Below are positions 16,762-24,898 of a stretch of DNA of 64,000 nt, one piece after another. The translations under genes and the position numbers were made by a program. The DNA comes from CAVSRC01 sp963785065 (GTDB taxonomy: Bacteria > Pseudomonadota > Alphaproteobacteria > Rhizobiales > Kaistiaceae): NCBI GenBank assembly GCA_963785065.1, contig CAWATX010000001.1, positions 186,001 through 250,000 on the forward strand, given 5' to 3'. The notes beneath the pieces were generated by a model, which saw nothing but the letters and a program-made list of their open reading frames with translations, did not search any database and was not told the origin of the DNA. Each line of letters begins with the position of its first letter. Position 1 is the first letter of the stretch.

Positions 16762-17142
16762 TTCGCTCCTTCCCAACCCGAGCGTCCTGCTCGGCCCCTT
16801 GCCAAGGCGGCCCCGAACCGCCGAATTCCGGCAGTCCCCGGCCACCGGTAAAAGACAACCACCCTGCCCGGCGACACGCCGGCCCGGCATCGGTGGTTGG
16901 AACTATGCTAAAGAAAAACCATAAGCCGGTCGTTCTCGCAACGGCCTTGCACGGCCAACCATGCGGCAAATTGCACCTGCGCCTTCGATTTGCCGCTATC
17001 GCAGGGCCGCATGGCCGACAGAGCAGCGGCCAAGGATGATTCCTTCCACCGGCCGTTTAATGCAAGATCGACCGGGTCCGCCAGCAATTCGGCGGTTTTT
17101 TTGCTTGCCTGCGCGCTGCCAGGCTGATGTATCGACGGCAGG
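16762..17142. other. 381-base gene-free region between divergent coxB and ialB
   Basis: Upstream region shared by the minus-strand oxidase operon and the plus-strand ialB gene. I see no credible ORF in it. It must hold the promoters for both directions; one plus-strand candidate is TTGGAA at 16897 with CATAAG at 16920 (17-base spacing), which is weak. A terminator-like hairpin on the plus strand at 17079-17102 lies just before ialB, although no gene lies upstream of it on that strand. Confidence 0.5.
17079..17102 (+). terminator. Rho-independent-type terminator upstream of ialB
   Basis: A CCGCC stem (17079-17083), a loop of about eight bases and GGCGG (17092-17096) are followed directly by six T residues. 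The stem is short, but the T tract fits intrinsic termination on the plus strand. There is no plus-strand ORF between the divergent coxB start and this point, so if functional it ends a non-coding transcript or attenuates ialB. Confidence 0.5.
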
Positions 17143-17853
17143 ATGTACGAAGACGACGATTACGAAGTAGAGCCGCGAAAGAGCCCGCTCGTCCCGATTC
17201 TGGCGGTCGTTGCCGGTGTTCTTGTCATCGCCGTCGGCGTCGTGGTGGTGCTGTTCGCCACGGGGTTCTTCGGTCACACGACATCGACCGTGGCGACCTC
17301 GGCACCGCCGACGGCGAGCGCTCCGGCTGCGCCCGAAATCCAGCAGCCGGACCAGACGGCGCAGGCCGCAGACGTGACCGACGTGCCCAAGGCGGCCGTC
17401 TCGGTGGCGCCACCGGCCCAGGGCGAGCCGCCAGTCCGCTCCACTCACGCCGACTGGCAGGTGCGCTGCGACACGCCGCCGGGCGCCAAGAGCGAGCAAT
17501 GCGTGCTGATGCAGTTCGTCACGGCCGAAGACCGCGAAAACGTCGGCCTGACCGTGATCGTGCTGAAGACCGCCGACAAGAAGTCGCGGATCATGCGGGT
17601 GCTGGCGCCGCTCGGCGTGCTGCTGCCCTCAGGGCTCGGCCTCAAGATCGACAATGCCGATCTCGGACGGGCCGGCTTCGTGCGCTGCCTGCCCAATGGC
17701 TGCGTCGCCGAGGTGATCCTCGAGGACAAGCTGCTCAACCAGCTCGAGACCGGCAAGACGGCGACTTTCATCATCTTCCAGACGCCGGAAGAGGGTATCG
17801 GCATCCCGATCTCGCTCAACGGCTTCGCCGACGGCTTCAACGCGCTGCCCTAG
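17143..17853 (+). CDS. Invasion-associated locus B (IalB) family protein
   Basis: 236-residue envelope protein. A short acidic cytoplasmic N-terminus (MYEDDDYEVEPRKSP) precedes one membrane helix (about 17-42), an Ala/Pro/Thr-rich linker (about 50-98), and a C-terminal IalB-like domain. The domain shows DWQVRCDTPPGAKSEQCVLMQ, RVLAPLGVLLPSGLGLKID, and FVRCLPNGCVAEVILED, with four cysteines likely to form disulfides outside the cytoplasm. The family is named after a Bartonella invasion factor but is widespread in free-living alphaproteobacteria, where its role is unclear. It is divergent from coxB. Confidence 0.88.
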   Translation: MYEDDDYEVEPRKSPLVPILAVVAGVLVIAVGVVVVLFATGFFGHTTSTVATSAPPTASAPAAPEIQQPDQTAQAADVTDVPKAAVSVAPPAQGEPPVRSTHADWQVRCDTPPGAKSEQCVLMQFVTAEDRENVGLTVIVLKTADKKSRIMRVLAPLGVLLPSGLGLKIDNADLGRAGFVRCLPNGCVAEVILEDKLLNQLETGKTATFIIFQTPEEGIGIPISLNGFADGFNALP

Positions 17854-17949
17854 CGGCAACGGGCGGTCTTTCCAGGCGATTTGGCGGAAATGGCGGCAGG
17901 CCCTATCTGTAGGGTCAACGTCTCCCCTGTCTTCCCCTCAGGAACCGCC

Positions 17950-19374
17950 ATGACCGACCAGCCGCACAGCATCCTCGACCGCGCCGGACTCGACCGCGAC
18001 ACCGCTGAGAAGGCCGTCGCCGAGGCGCTCGCCGGCGCCGACGACGGCGAGCTCTATCTGGAATTCGCCGAGGCCGAGAGCCTGCTGTTCGACAACGGCC
18101 GGCTGAAGGCGGCTAGCTTCGACACCAATCAGGGCTTCGGCCTGCGCGCTGTTGCCGGCGAAGCACAGGGTTTTGCCCATTCCGGCGAGATCTCCGAGCC
18201 GGCCATCCGCCGCGCCGGCGACGCCGTGCAGGCGGTCAAGGCGGGCCACACCGGCACCTATGCGGAGGCGCCGCGCGGCACCAACCGGGCGCTCTATGGC
18301 GAGGACAGCCCGCTCGGCAGCCCGACCTTCGCGGAGAAGGTGAAGCTGCTTGAAGAGATCGACGCCTATGCACGCGACAGGGACCCACGCGTGCGCCAAG
18401 TGACGGCGTCGCTGGCCGGCTCCTATCAGGAGATCGAGATCCTGCGTGCCGATGGCCACTTCGTGCGCGACGTTCGGCCGATGGTCAGGGTCAACGTCTC
18501 GGTGGTGGTCGGCGAAGGCGACAAGCAGGAATCCGGTTCGCATGGCATGGGCGGGCGCGAAGGCTTCGGCGCCTTCATCGCCGCGGACACGTGGCAGTTC
18601 GCCGTCGACGAGGCGCTGCGCCAGGCGCTGGTCAATCTCTCCGCGGTTCCCGCTCCCGCTGGCACGTTCAACGTGGTGCTCGGCCCCGGCTGGCCGGGCA
18701 TCCTGCTGCACGAGGCGGTCGGCCACGGGCTCGAAGGCGACTTCAACCGCAAGGGGGAGAGTGCCTTTGCCGGCCTGATGGGCCAACGCGTCGCCTCGCC
18801 CGGCGTCACCGTCATCGACGACGGCACGATCCTGAACCGCCGCGGCTCGCTCACCGTCGACGACGAGGGCACACCGACGCAATCCACTACCCTGATCGAG
18901 GACGGCATTCTCGTCGGCTACATGCAGGACCGGCAGAATGCCCGGCTGATGGGCATGGCGCCCACCGGCAACGGCCGCCGCCAGTCCTATGCCCATGTGC
19001 CCATGCCGCGCATGACCAACACGATCATGCGCGCCGGCACCGACGACCCGAAAGAGATTCTCGCCTCGGTCAAGAACGGCATCTATGCCGTCTCCTTCGG
19101 CGGCGGCCAGGTGGACATCACCTCGGGCAAGTTCGTCTTCTCCTGCACCGAGGCTTATCGCATCGAGAACGGCGTCATCGGTCCGGCGATCAAGGGCGCC
19201 ATGCTGATCGGCAACGGGCCGGACGCGCTCACCCGCGTGAAGATGATCGGCAGCGACATGCAGCTCGACCCCGGCATCGGCACCTGCGGCAAGAATGGCC
19301 AGGGCGTGCCGGTCGGCGTCGGCCAGCCAACGCTCAGGATCGACCAGATCACCGTCGGCGGCACGGCGACGTAG
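17950..19374 (+). CDS. tldD: Metalloprotease TldD
   Basis: Catalytic subunit of the TldD/TldE heterodimeric protease that digests unfolded peptides and processes some RiPP precursors. This 474-residue protein has the zinc motif HEAVGHGLEGDFN in the middle, preceded by GPGWPGILLHE, and the C-terminal CTEAYRIENG and GNGPDALTRVKMIG segments typical of TldD. The ATG at 17950 fits the family; the frame extends upstream without similarity. Its partner TldE/PmbA is encoded at 56.7-58.1 kb on the other strand. In relatives tldD commonly sits beside ialB and the oxidase operon, as here. Confidence 0.96.
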   Translation: MTDQPHSILDRAGLDRDTAEKAVAEALAGADDGELYLEFAEAESLLFDNGRLKAASFDTNQGFGLRAVAGEAQGFAHSGEISEPAIRRAGDAVQAVKAGHTGTYAEAPRGTNRALYGEDSPLGSPTFAEKVKLLEEIDAYARDRDPRVRQVTASLAGSYQEIEILRADGHFVRDVRPMVRVNVSVVVGEGDKQESGSHGMGGREGFGAFIAADTWQFAVDEALRQALVNLSAVPAPAGTFNVVLGPGWPGILLHEAVGHGLEGDFNRKGESAFAGLMGQRVASPGVTVIDDGTILNRRGSLTVDDEGTPTQSTTLIEDGILVGYMQDRQNARLMGMAPTGNGRRQSYAHVPMPRMTNTIMRAGTDDPKEILASVKNGIYAVSFGGGQVDITSGKFVFSCTEAYRIENGVIGPAIKGAMLIGNGPDALTRVKMIGSDMQLDPGIGTCGKNGQGVPVGVGQPTLRIDQITVGGTAT

Positions 19375-19384
19375 CGGTCGGCCG

Positions 19385-19687
19385 TCAGCGGCGCGCTTTT
19401 CGCCAGCCGGCGGCGATGGCCTCGGCTTCGCTGCAGAACCATCGTTCGCCGTATTGCGGGCTGATCACCGTCTGCTCGTAGAACATCTGGCCGGGCACGT
19501 GATAGATGTGCTCGCCGGTGTTGATGCTGATGTTGCCCTTGATGAGGCATCCGCCATGGCCATCGGCGGCACGCGAAACGAGCGGCTGGAAATCGGGCAG
19601 CGGCACGTGGGTGCGGGCAAGCGCCAGCGTGCCGAGAGCCCCGATGCCGGCGGCGACAGCGATCTGGATGGGAAGGGACAGGCCCAT
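19385..19687 (-). CDS. Small membrane-anchored sunset-domain protein
   Basis: 100-residue protein with an N-terminal hydrophobic segment (about 4-25) and a C-terminal block that reads KGNISINTGEHIYHVPGQ, then QYGERWFCSEAEAIAAGWRKA. This matches the small sunset-type domain usually found at the end of secreted nucleases and exopolysaccharide-linked ExoI-like proteins. No nuclease part is present, so it is a stand-alone version. One cysteine precedes the domain and one lies inside it. It is convergent with tldD, ten bases apart. Function unknown. Confidence 0.7.
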   Translation of the reverse strand: MGLSLPIQIAVAAGIGALGTLALARTHVPLPDFQPLVSRAADGHGGCLIKGNISINTGEHIYHVPGQMFYEQTVISPQYGERWFCSEAEAIAAGWRKARR

Positions 19688-19867
19688 TTACGGTTCCTCG
19701 CCGGCGAGGGTGCGGCGGCGGCATAGCAACCACAAGTAACAGTGCGCTGGACGGTAAATCGCGGGTTACCGGCGGCACGCGGCACGCGCCCTGCATGGCG
19801 CCGCCGAACCACGGCTTCCGCCGGAAGGGCGTCACGATAATGTGCGGCGTCCAAGCGAGAGGTGACG

Positions 19868-21712
19868 ATGGCTGTCGATGTACACGGCTCCGAACTGGTG
19901 AATGCGGTGGCGCTGCTTGGCGCCGCCGTCGTCGCCGTGCCGATCTTCAAGCGCATCGGGCTCGGCGCCATCGTCGGCTATCTGGTCGCCGGCATCGCCA
20001 TCGGTCCGTTCGGGCTGAAGCTTTTCCGCGAGCCCGACCAGATCCTCAGCGTAGCCGAGTTCGGCGTCGTGCTGCTGCTCTTCGTCATAGGGCTGGAGCT
20101 CAAGCCCTCGCGGTTATGGGCCTTGCGCGCCGACATCTTCGGCCTCGGCGCGGCGCAGGTAATCGTCTGCGGCGCGCTTCTGACCGGCGCTGGCATGCTC
20201 GCCGGGCTGTCGCCAGCGGTCGCCTTCGTGGCGGCCTCCGGTCTGGCGCTCTCCTCGACGGCCATCGTCATGCAGATCCTGGAAGAGCGCGGCGAGACGA
20301 CTGAAACCCACGGCCAGAAGACCTTCGCCGTCCTGCTGCTGCAGGACCTCGCCATCGTGCCGCTGCTGGCGGTGCTGGCTTTGATCGCGCCCTATCAGAT
20401 CGACGACGGCCATTCGCGCCTTTCCCAGATCGCAATCGCGATCGCGGCGATCGTCGGCGTGGTCGCCGTCGGACGCTACCTGCTCAATCCTCTATTCCAG
20501 ATCCTGGCCACCGCACGCGCGCGCGAGATCATGACGGCGGCAGCGCTGCTGGTGGTGCTCGGCGCGGCGCTCGCCATGGAGGCCGGCGGGCTGTCGATGG
20601 CGATGGGCGCTTTCATCGCCGGCGTGCTCCTGTCGGAATCGAGCTTCCGCCACCAGCTCGAGGCCGACATCGAGCCCTTCCGCGGCCTCCTGCTCGGCCT
20701 CTTCTTCCTCGCCGTCGGCATGTCCATCGATCTCGCCCTGATCGCCGAGAACTGGCTCATGGTGTTGGCGGCGGTGATCGTCTTCATGGTCGTCAAGGTC
20801 GCTGGCACCTATGCCGTCGCCCGCCTGTTCCGCAACGGTCATGGCGATTCGCTGCGCTTGGCGCTCATGCTGGCTGAAGGCGGCGAGTTCGCTTTCGTCA
20901 TGTTCACCACCGCCGGCGGGCTCGGCCTCATCGATGCCGGCACCTCGGCGCTGTTGACCGCGGCAGTGATCGTGTCGATGGCGTTGACGCCGCTGGCGCC
21001 GATCCTGCTCAAGCGTCTGCTGCCGGAGAAGCCGGATTCGCTCGACGGCATCGACGTACCCGACGGGCTCACCGGCAGCGCGCTGGTCATCGGCTTCGGC
21101 CGCTTCGGCCAGATCGTCTGCCAGGCGTTGCTGGCGCGCGGCATCGACGTGACCATCATCGATTCCGACACCGAGATGATCCGCGTGGCCGCCAATTTCG
21201 GCTTCAGGATCTATTACGGTGACGGCACCCGCCTCGACGTGCTGCACGCCGCCGGCGCGGCAAGCGCCAAGATCGTCGCAGTATGCATCGACAAGCGCGC
21301 CGATACCGACCGCATCGTCGAGCTCCTGAAGACGGAGTGTCCCATCGCCAAGGTGCTGGTGCGCTCCTACGACCGCGGCCATACGCTCGACCTCATTGCC
21401 GCCGGCGTCGACTATCAGATTCGCGAGACCTTCGAATCGGCGATGGCCTTCGGCGAGGTGGCGCTGCTGGCGCTCGGCGTGCCGCCCGGCGAGGCGACCG
21501 AGGTTCTCGACGGCGTGCGCAAGCGCGACGGCGCGCGGCTGGAGTTGCAGATGGTCGACGGCCTCTCCGCCGGACGCGACCTGATGCGGCACAACGTGCC
21601 GACGCCGACACCGCTCACCCCGCCCAAACACAAGGGACGACCGCTCAGCGAGGAGACGGCAGTGGTGGCTGGTGGCGTCGACGAAGGGCCGGCGGCGGAA
21701 CTGGACAATTAG
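19868..21712 (+). CDS. CPA2-family cation:proton antiporter with RCK/TrkA-N domain (KefB/C-like)
   Basis: 614-residue inner-membrane exchanger. Residues about 5-390 form the Na+/H+-exchanger-type membrane domain with about twelve helices (ELVNAVALLGAAVVAVPIFKRIGLG, ALSSTAIVMQILEERGE, LLLQDLAIVPLLA). Residues about 400-530 are a cytoplasmic TrkA-N domain with the nucleotide-binding GFGRFGQIV. The likely role is K+ (or Na+) efflux in exchange for H+, as in KefB/KefC, which answer to electrophile stress; the glutathione link is not visible here. The ATG at 19868 is favoured (GAGAGG upstream); a GTG two codons earlier is possible. Confidence 0.92.
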   Translation: MAVDVHGSELVNAVALLGAAVVAVPIFKRIGLGAIVGYLVAGIAIGPFGLKLFREPDQILSVAEFGVVLLLFVIGLELKPSRLWALRADIFGLGAAQVIVCGALLTGAGMLAGLSPAVAFVAASGLALSSTAIVMQILEERGETTETHGQKTFAVLLLQDLAIVPLLAVLALIAPYQIDDGHSRLSQIAIAIAAIVGVVAVGRYLLNPLFQILATARAREIMTAAALLVVLGAALAMEAGGLSMAMGAFIAGVLLSESSFRHQLEADIEPFRGLLLGLFFLAVGMSIDLALIAENWLMVLAAVIVFMVVKVAGTYAVARLFRNGHGDSLRLALMLAEGGEFAFVMFTTAGGLGLIDAGTSALLTAAVIVSMALTPLAPILLKRLLPEKPDSLDGIDVPDGLTGSALVIGFGRFGQIVCQALLARGIDVTIIDSDTEMIRVAANFGFRIYYGDGTRLDVLHAAGAASAKIVAVCIDKRADTDRIVELLKTECPIAKVLVRSYDRGHTLDLIAAGVDYQIRETFESAMAFGEVALLALGVPPGEATEVLDGVRKRDGARLELQMVDGLSAGRDLMRHNVPTPTPLTPPKHKGRPLSEETAVVAGGVDEGPAAELDN

Positions 21713-21742
21713 GGCGAGGGGGTGGCGACCGCTCGCCTGTCG

Positions 21743-22174
21743 TCACAGGGGCTTGCGAAACCAGATGCGATCGAGCCGGTGGCCGCCCACCGCGCCTTCC
21801 AGCCGGCCGAATTCGGCGTAGCCGAGCTTTTCATAGAAGGCGGGCGCCTGCGTCGAGAGCGTGTCGACGCAGGCGGTCGTTGCGTGACGCCTCACGCCCT
21901 CCTTCTCGGCAGCGATCATCAAGGCGCGGCCGACGCCGCTCAGCCGGTCTCCGGCGTCGACCCAGATATTGTTGATGAACAATATGGAGAACGACACCGA
22001 GGCGGTGACGCCACCGACGAGGCGACCGTCGCTCCGCCGTTTCACGATCGCGAAATCTTCGCGGAGCACGGAATCGCGGCTGTTGTGTCGCGAGATGCCC
22101 TCCGCGATCGCGGCGACCACGTCGGCAGGAGGCGGATCAAGAACCTGGAGCATGGGCAAACCCGGCCGCCTCAT
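21743..22174 (-). CDS. GNAT family N-acetyltransferase
   Basis: 143-residue GNAT protein, substrate unknown. Visible are LVGGVTASVSFSILFINNIWVDAGDRLSGVGRALMIAAEKEGVRRHATTACVDT (here only described: the beta4 strand, the acetyl-CoA loop and the following helix) and APAFYEKLGYAEFG near the end. Its ATG at 22174 overlaps the pdxH stop codon (ATGA), so the two are probably translated together. The longer frame reading back into pdxH is an artefact of overlapping frames. Confidence 0.8.
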   Translation of the reverse strand: MRRPGLPMLQVLDPPPADVVAAIAEGISRHNSRDSVLREDFAIVKRRSDGRLVGGVTASVSFSILFINNIWVDAGDRLSGVGRALMIAAEKEGVRRHATTACVDTLSTQAPAFYEKLGYAEFGRLEGAVGGHRLDRIWFRKPL

Positions 22175-22767
22175 GGATAGAGCCGGTGCGTCTGCCAGCC
22201 GCTCTCCGTCCGTGTGTAGCGGACGCGGTTGTGCAAGCGGAAGGGCATGTCCTTCCAGAACTCCCACTCGACCGGCGTCAGGCGATAGCCCGACCAGTAA
22301 GGCGGGCGCGGCACCGTGCCGACCGGATATTTGGCGGCATAGACGGCGACCGCCTTCTCCAGCGCAAAGCGCAATTCGAGCGGGCGCGACTGCTGGCTGG
22401 CCCAGGCGCCGAGGCGGCTGGTGCGCGGCCGGCTGGCGAAATAGGCATCGGCCTCGGCGTCGCTGACCACCGAGATGGTGCCGCGCACGCGCACCTGCCG
22501 CCTGAGGCTCTTCCAGTGGAAGAGCAGCGCCGCACGCGGATTGGCGGCAAGCTCCTGCCCCTTGGCGCTCTCGAAGTTGGTGTAGAAGACGAAGCCTGCC
22601 TCGTCGTGTGCCTTCAACAACACCATGCGCACATTGGGCAGCCCGTCGCTGTCGACGGTCGCCAACGCCAGGGCGTTGGGATCGTTGGGCTCGGACGCCT
22701 CGGCCTCGCGAAGCCACTCGACAAAAAGCGAATTCGGATCCGCTGTTGCTTGGAAGTCACTGTTCAT
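22171..22767 (-). CDS. pdxH: Pyridoxamine 5'-phosphate oxidase
   Basis: FMN enzyme that oxidises PNP or PMP to PLP, the last step of vitamin B6 synthesis and salvage. This 198-residue protein has family length. Seen are ALATVDSDGLPNVRMVLLK, FYTNFESAKGQEL, ALLFHWKSLRRQVRVRG, SRLGAWASQQSRPL, WSGYRLTPVEWEFWKDMPFRLH and the nearly invariant RLYP end. The upstream region is divergent from the surface lipoprotein gene with 50 bases between them. A GNAT gene overlaps its stop codon. Confidence 0.97.
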   Translation of the reverse strand: MNSDFQATADPNSLFVEWLREAEASEPNDPNALALATVDSDGLPNVRMVLLKAHDEAGFVFYTNFESAKGQELAANPRAALLFHWKSLRRQVRVRGTISVVSDAEADAYFASRPRTSRLGAWASQQSRPLELRFALEKAVAVYAAKYPVGTVPRPPYWSGYRLTPVEWEFWKDMPFRLHNRVRYTRTESGWQTHRLYP

Positions 22768-22817
22768 TAACGAAATATTCCGATGCTTGGGCCTGTAGCG
22801 GGAAGGGAGTCACGGGT

Positions 22818-23312
22818 ATGTCCGCGCGCAGGCCTTCATATATTCGAGCGTTGCAGCTACGCCAAATGCCGCGTCTCTGCCGCGGCGTCGCAGCCGCCGT
22901 CCTGGCGCTGTCGCTTGGCGGTTGCGCCGGCCTCGGCCTGCCCTTCGGCGCCGAGATGGCCGGGGTCGATACATCGCTGACGACCGGCAGCGTCAAGCCG
23001 ACCCTGGTCAGCGCCAGGATCGTCGACGGCGTCGACGCCTCCGACTGGGAGACGATCCGGCGTACCATCGCCGCCACGCCCGCCCAGAGCGCCACCGACC
23101 GCCTCGCCTGGCGCAACCCGGACACCGGCTCGGCCGGCACCATCGCGAATCTGAGCGTGGCGCGCCAGAAGGGCGGCCTTGCCTGCCGCACCTTCTCCAC
23201 CACCGTCAACGATCAGCGCGGCATCCGCCTCTATCGCGGCGATGCCTGCCAGCGCGGGAATGGCCGCTGGCAGCTCTACGGCGTGGTCGCCGACGACGCC
23301 CAGCTCTCCTGA
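22818..23312 (+). CDS. RT0821/Lpp0805-like surface lipoprotein
   Basis: 164-residue predicted lipoprotein. After about sixteen polar residues a signal sequence ends in a lipobox (LGGC, near residue 36), and the mature part contains WRNPDTGSAGTI, QKGGLACRTFSTTV and YRGDACQRGNGRWQLYG. This pattern resembles the RT0821/Lpp0805 surface antigens (17-kDa antigen-like), which sit in the outer membrane. In relatives it lies between pdxH and a DnaJ-like gene, as here. The ATG at 22818 has GGGAGT upstream; a later ATG (22866) would give a tighter signal peptide but has no clear ribosome site. Confidence 0.7.
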   Translation: MSARRPSYIRALQLRQMPRLCRGVAAAVLALSLGGCAGLGLPFGAEMAGVDTSLTTGSVKPTLVSARIVDGVDASDWETIRRTIAATPAQSATDRLAWRNPDTGSAGTIANLSVARQKGGLACRTFSTTVNDQRGIRLYRGDACQRGNGRWQLYGVVADDAQLS

Positions 23313-23420
23313 AGCGACGAGTGAGTCCAGCGCAAACGCTGGCAATTGCTGGTGGAATGACCATATTGGCGGTGGCCGGCGATTCTTGCTGCCGGCAGCC
23401 AACCTGCTGATCATTCGACC

Positions 23421-24386
23421 ATGCGCGATCCTTATCAGGTGCTCGGCGTCAGCCGGACGGCCAGCGAAAGCGAAATCAAGTCGGCCTTTCGCAAGCTCGC
23501 CAAGAAGCACCACCCGGACCAGAGCAAGGACCCACGAGCGAAGGAACGCTTCGCCGAGGTCAACTTGGCCTATGAGATTGTCGGCGACAAGGACAAGCGC
23601 GGCCGGTTCGACCGCGGCGAGATCGACGCCGACGGCAAGCCGCGTTTCCAGGGGTTCGAAGGCTTCACCCGCGGCAGCCATCCAGGCGCCGGGGGCCGCA
23701 CCTTCCGCTGGTCGGGCGGCGGCCCCGGCGGGGGATTCGGCGGCGCGGGCGGCGGCGAGTTCTCGGCCGACGACATCCTCAGCGACATTCTCGGCGGCTT
23801 CGGCCGTGGCGCTGCCGGCGGAGCACGTGGTGGCGCCCGGCCCCAGGCGCAGCGCGGCCAGGACGTCACCGCCACCGCGGCGGTGACGCTGGAGCAGATT
23901 GTCCACGGCGAGAAGGTGCGCGTCGACCTGCCAACCGGCCGTACGGTGGAAATCTCGGTGCCGGTCGGCACCCGCCCCGGCCAGGTGATCCGGCTCAAGG
24001 GCCAGGGCCAGCCGGGCGCGCTTGGCGGCCAGGCCGGCGACGCGCTGGTCACCATCGAGTTCGTGCCGCATCCGCTGTTCAAGGTCGAGGGCGACACGCT
24101 GCGCCGCGACCTCGCCGTCACCCTCGATGAGGCCGTGCTCGGCGCCAAGGTGCGCGTGCCGACGCTGGACGGGCCGGTGACGCTCTCCGTGCCGCCGAAG
24201 TCGAGCGGCGGGCGGGCGCTGCGCCTCAAGGGCAAGGGCCTGCCACGTAACGGCGGCGGCCGTGGCGACCTCTTGGTGATGCTCAGGATCGTGCTGCCGG
24301 AGGGTGGCGACGCCGAGCTCGAGGCGCTGATGAAGAAGTGGCGCGAGACCCGCCACACGCCCCCCCGCGACGAGACGGACGCCTAG
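23421..24386 (+). CDS. DnaJ-family co-chaperone (CbpA-like, no zinc finger)
   Basis: 321-residue type II J-protein that stimulates DnaK. The J domain (1-70) has the HPD tripeptide in LAKKHHPDQSK. A Gly/Phe-rich linker (about 85-145) with several GGG runs follows, and then the two C-terminal substrate-binding beta domains (about 150-310) with VRVDLPTGRTVEISVPVGTRPGQ and LRLKGKGLPRNGGGRGDLLV. The cysteine-rich zinc finger of true DnaJ is absent. In many Hyphomicrobiales it lies between pdxH and fabI; here fabI is about 16 kb further on, suggesting a rearrangement. Confidence 0.93.
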   Translation: MRDPYQVLGVSRTASESEIKSAFRKLAKKHHPDQSKDPRAKERFAEVNLAYEIVGDKDKRGRFDRGEIDADGKPRFQGFEGFTRGSHPGAGGRTFRWSGGGPGGGFGGAGGGEFSADDILSDILGGFGRGAAGGARGGARPQAQRGQDVTATAAVTLEQIVHGEKVRVDLPTGRTVEISVPVGTRPGQVIRLKGQGQPGALGGQAGDALVTIEFVPHPLFKVEGDTLRRDLAVTLDEAVLGAKVRVPTLDGPVTLSVPPKSSGGRALRLKGKGLPRNGGGRGDLLVMLRIVLPEGGDAELEALMKKWRETRHTPPRDETDA

Positions 24387-24409
24387 CCGCGCGCTTCAGG
24401 GAGCCAGCC

Positions 24410-24892
24410 TTGCCCAATACGCTGGCGACGGTCGGTTCGGTGATGGCGCTCCTGGCCGAGGCCGGCGCCGAATGCGCTCTCTTTGGCGGCTGGGCCGAGG
24501 AACTGCTTGGTCTGCGGCCACCCGTTCCACATCACGACATCGACCTGGTCCACTGCGCCCGCGACTTTGCCGCAGTTGAGCGCCTGCTTGCCGCGCGGTC
24601 CGACATCTTGAGCGAAGTGCCGGCCAAGCGTTTCGCTCACAAGCGCGCCTTCCTCTTCGATGGTGTGCTGTGCGAGGCGACGTTGGTTCAAAATTGGATC
24701 GAAGCCCCCTTCACCCTCTTCTGGGGTGATACGCGTTTCGACTGGCAGATCCCACTTCTGCACGACCGTCCGATTCAGGCGAACGGGCGCGACATACGCG
24801 TCGTGTCTCGCGAGAATCTCCGCAAGTATCGAAAAGAGCGGTCGTCGATCAAGCCGAGGCGCTGGACCGAGGCGGCGTCTCGCGTGCCGTGA
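24410..24892 (+). CDS. Nucleotidyltransferase-fold protein, aminoglycoside adenylyltransferase-like
   Basis: 160-residue protein with the motif FGGWAEELLG then HHDIDLVHCARD, which resembles the GGW...HxDIDL signature of aminoglycoside-2''-adenylyltransferase-type (PF10706-like) nucleotidyltransferases. This does not show antibiotic modification; most such chromosomal proteins are uncharacterised. It lies between a dnaJ-like gene and the convergent tsaC gene, stopping seven bases before tsaC ends. The TTG at 24410 behind AGGGAG is a plausible start; an ATG at 24443 would cut into the fold, and an upstream ATG at 24338 would overlap dnaJ by 49 bases. Confidence 0.65.
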   Translation: MPNTLATVGSVMALLAEAGAECALFGGWAEELLGLRPPVPHHDIDLVHCARDFAAVERLLAARSDILSEVPAKRFAHKRAFLFDGVLCEATLVQNWIEAPFTLFWGDTRFDWQIPLLHDRPIQANGRDIRVVSRENLRKYRKERSSIKPRRWTEAASRVP

Positions 24893-24898
24893 CCAGCG

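Noticed and set aside
24410..24892. Antibiotic resistance gene (aminoglycoside adenylyltransferase)
   Set aside because: Only the short nucleotidyltransferase signature is shared; the protein is small, chromosomal and has no mobile element beside it. Function left open.
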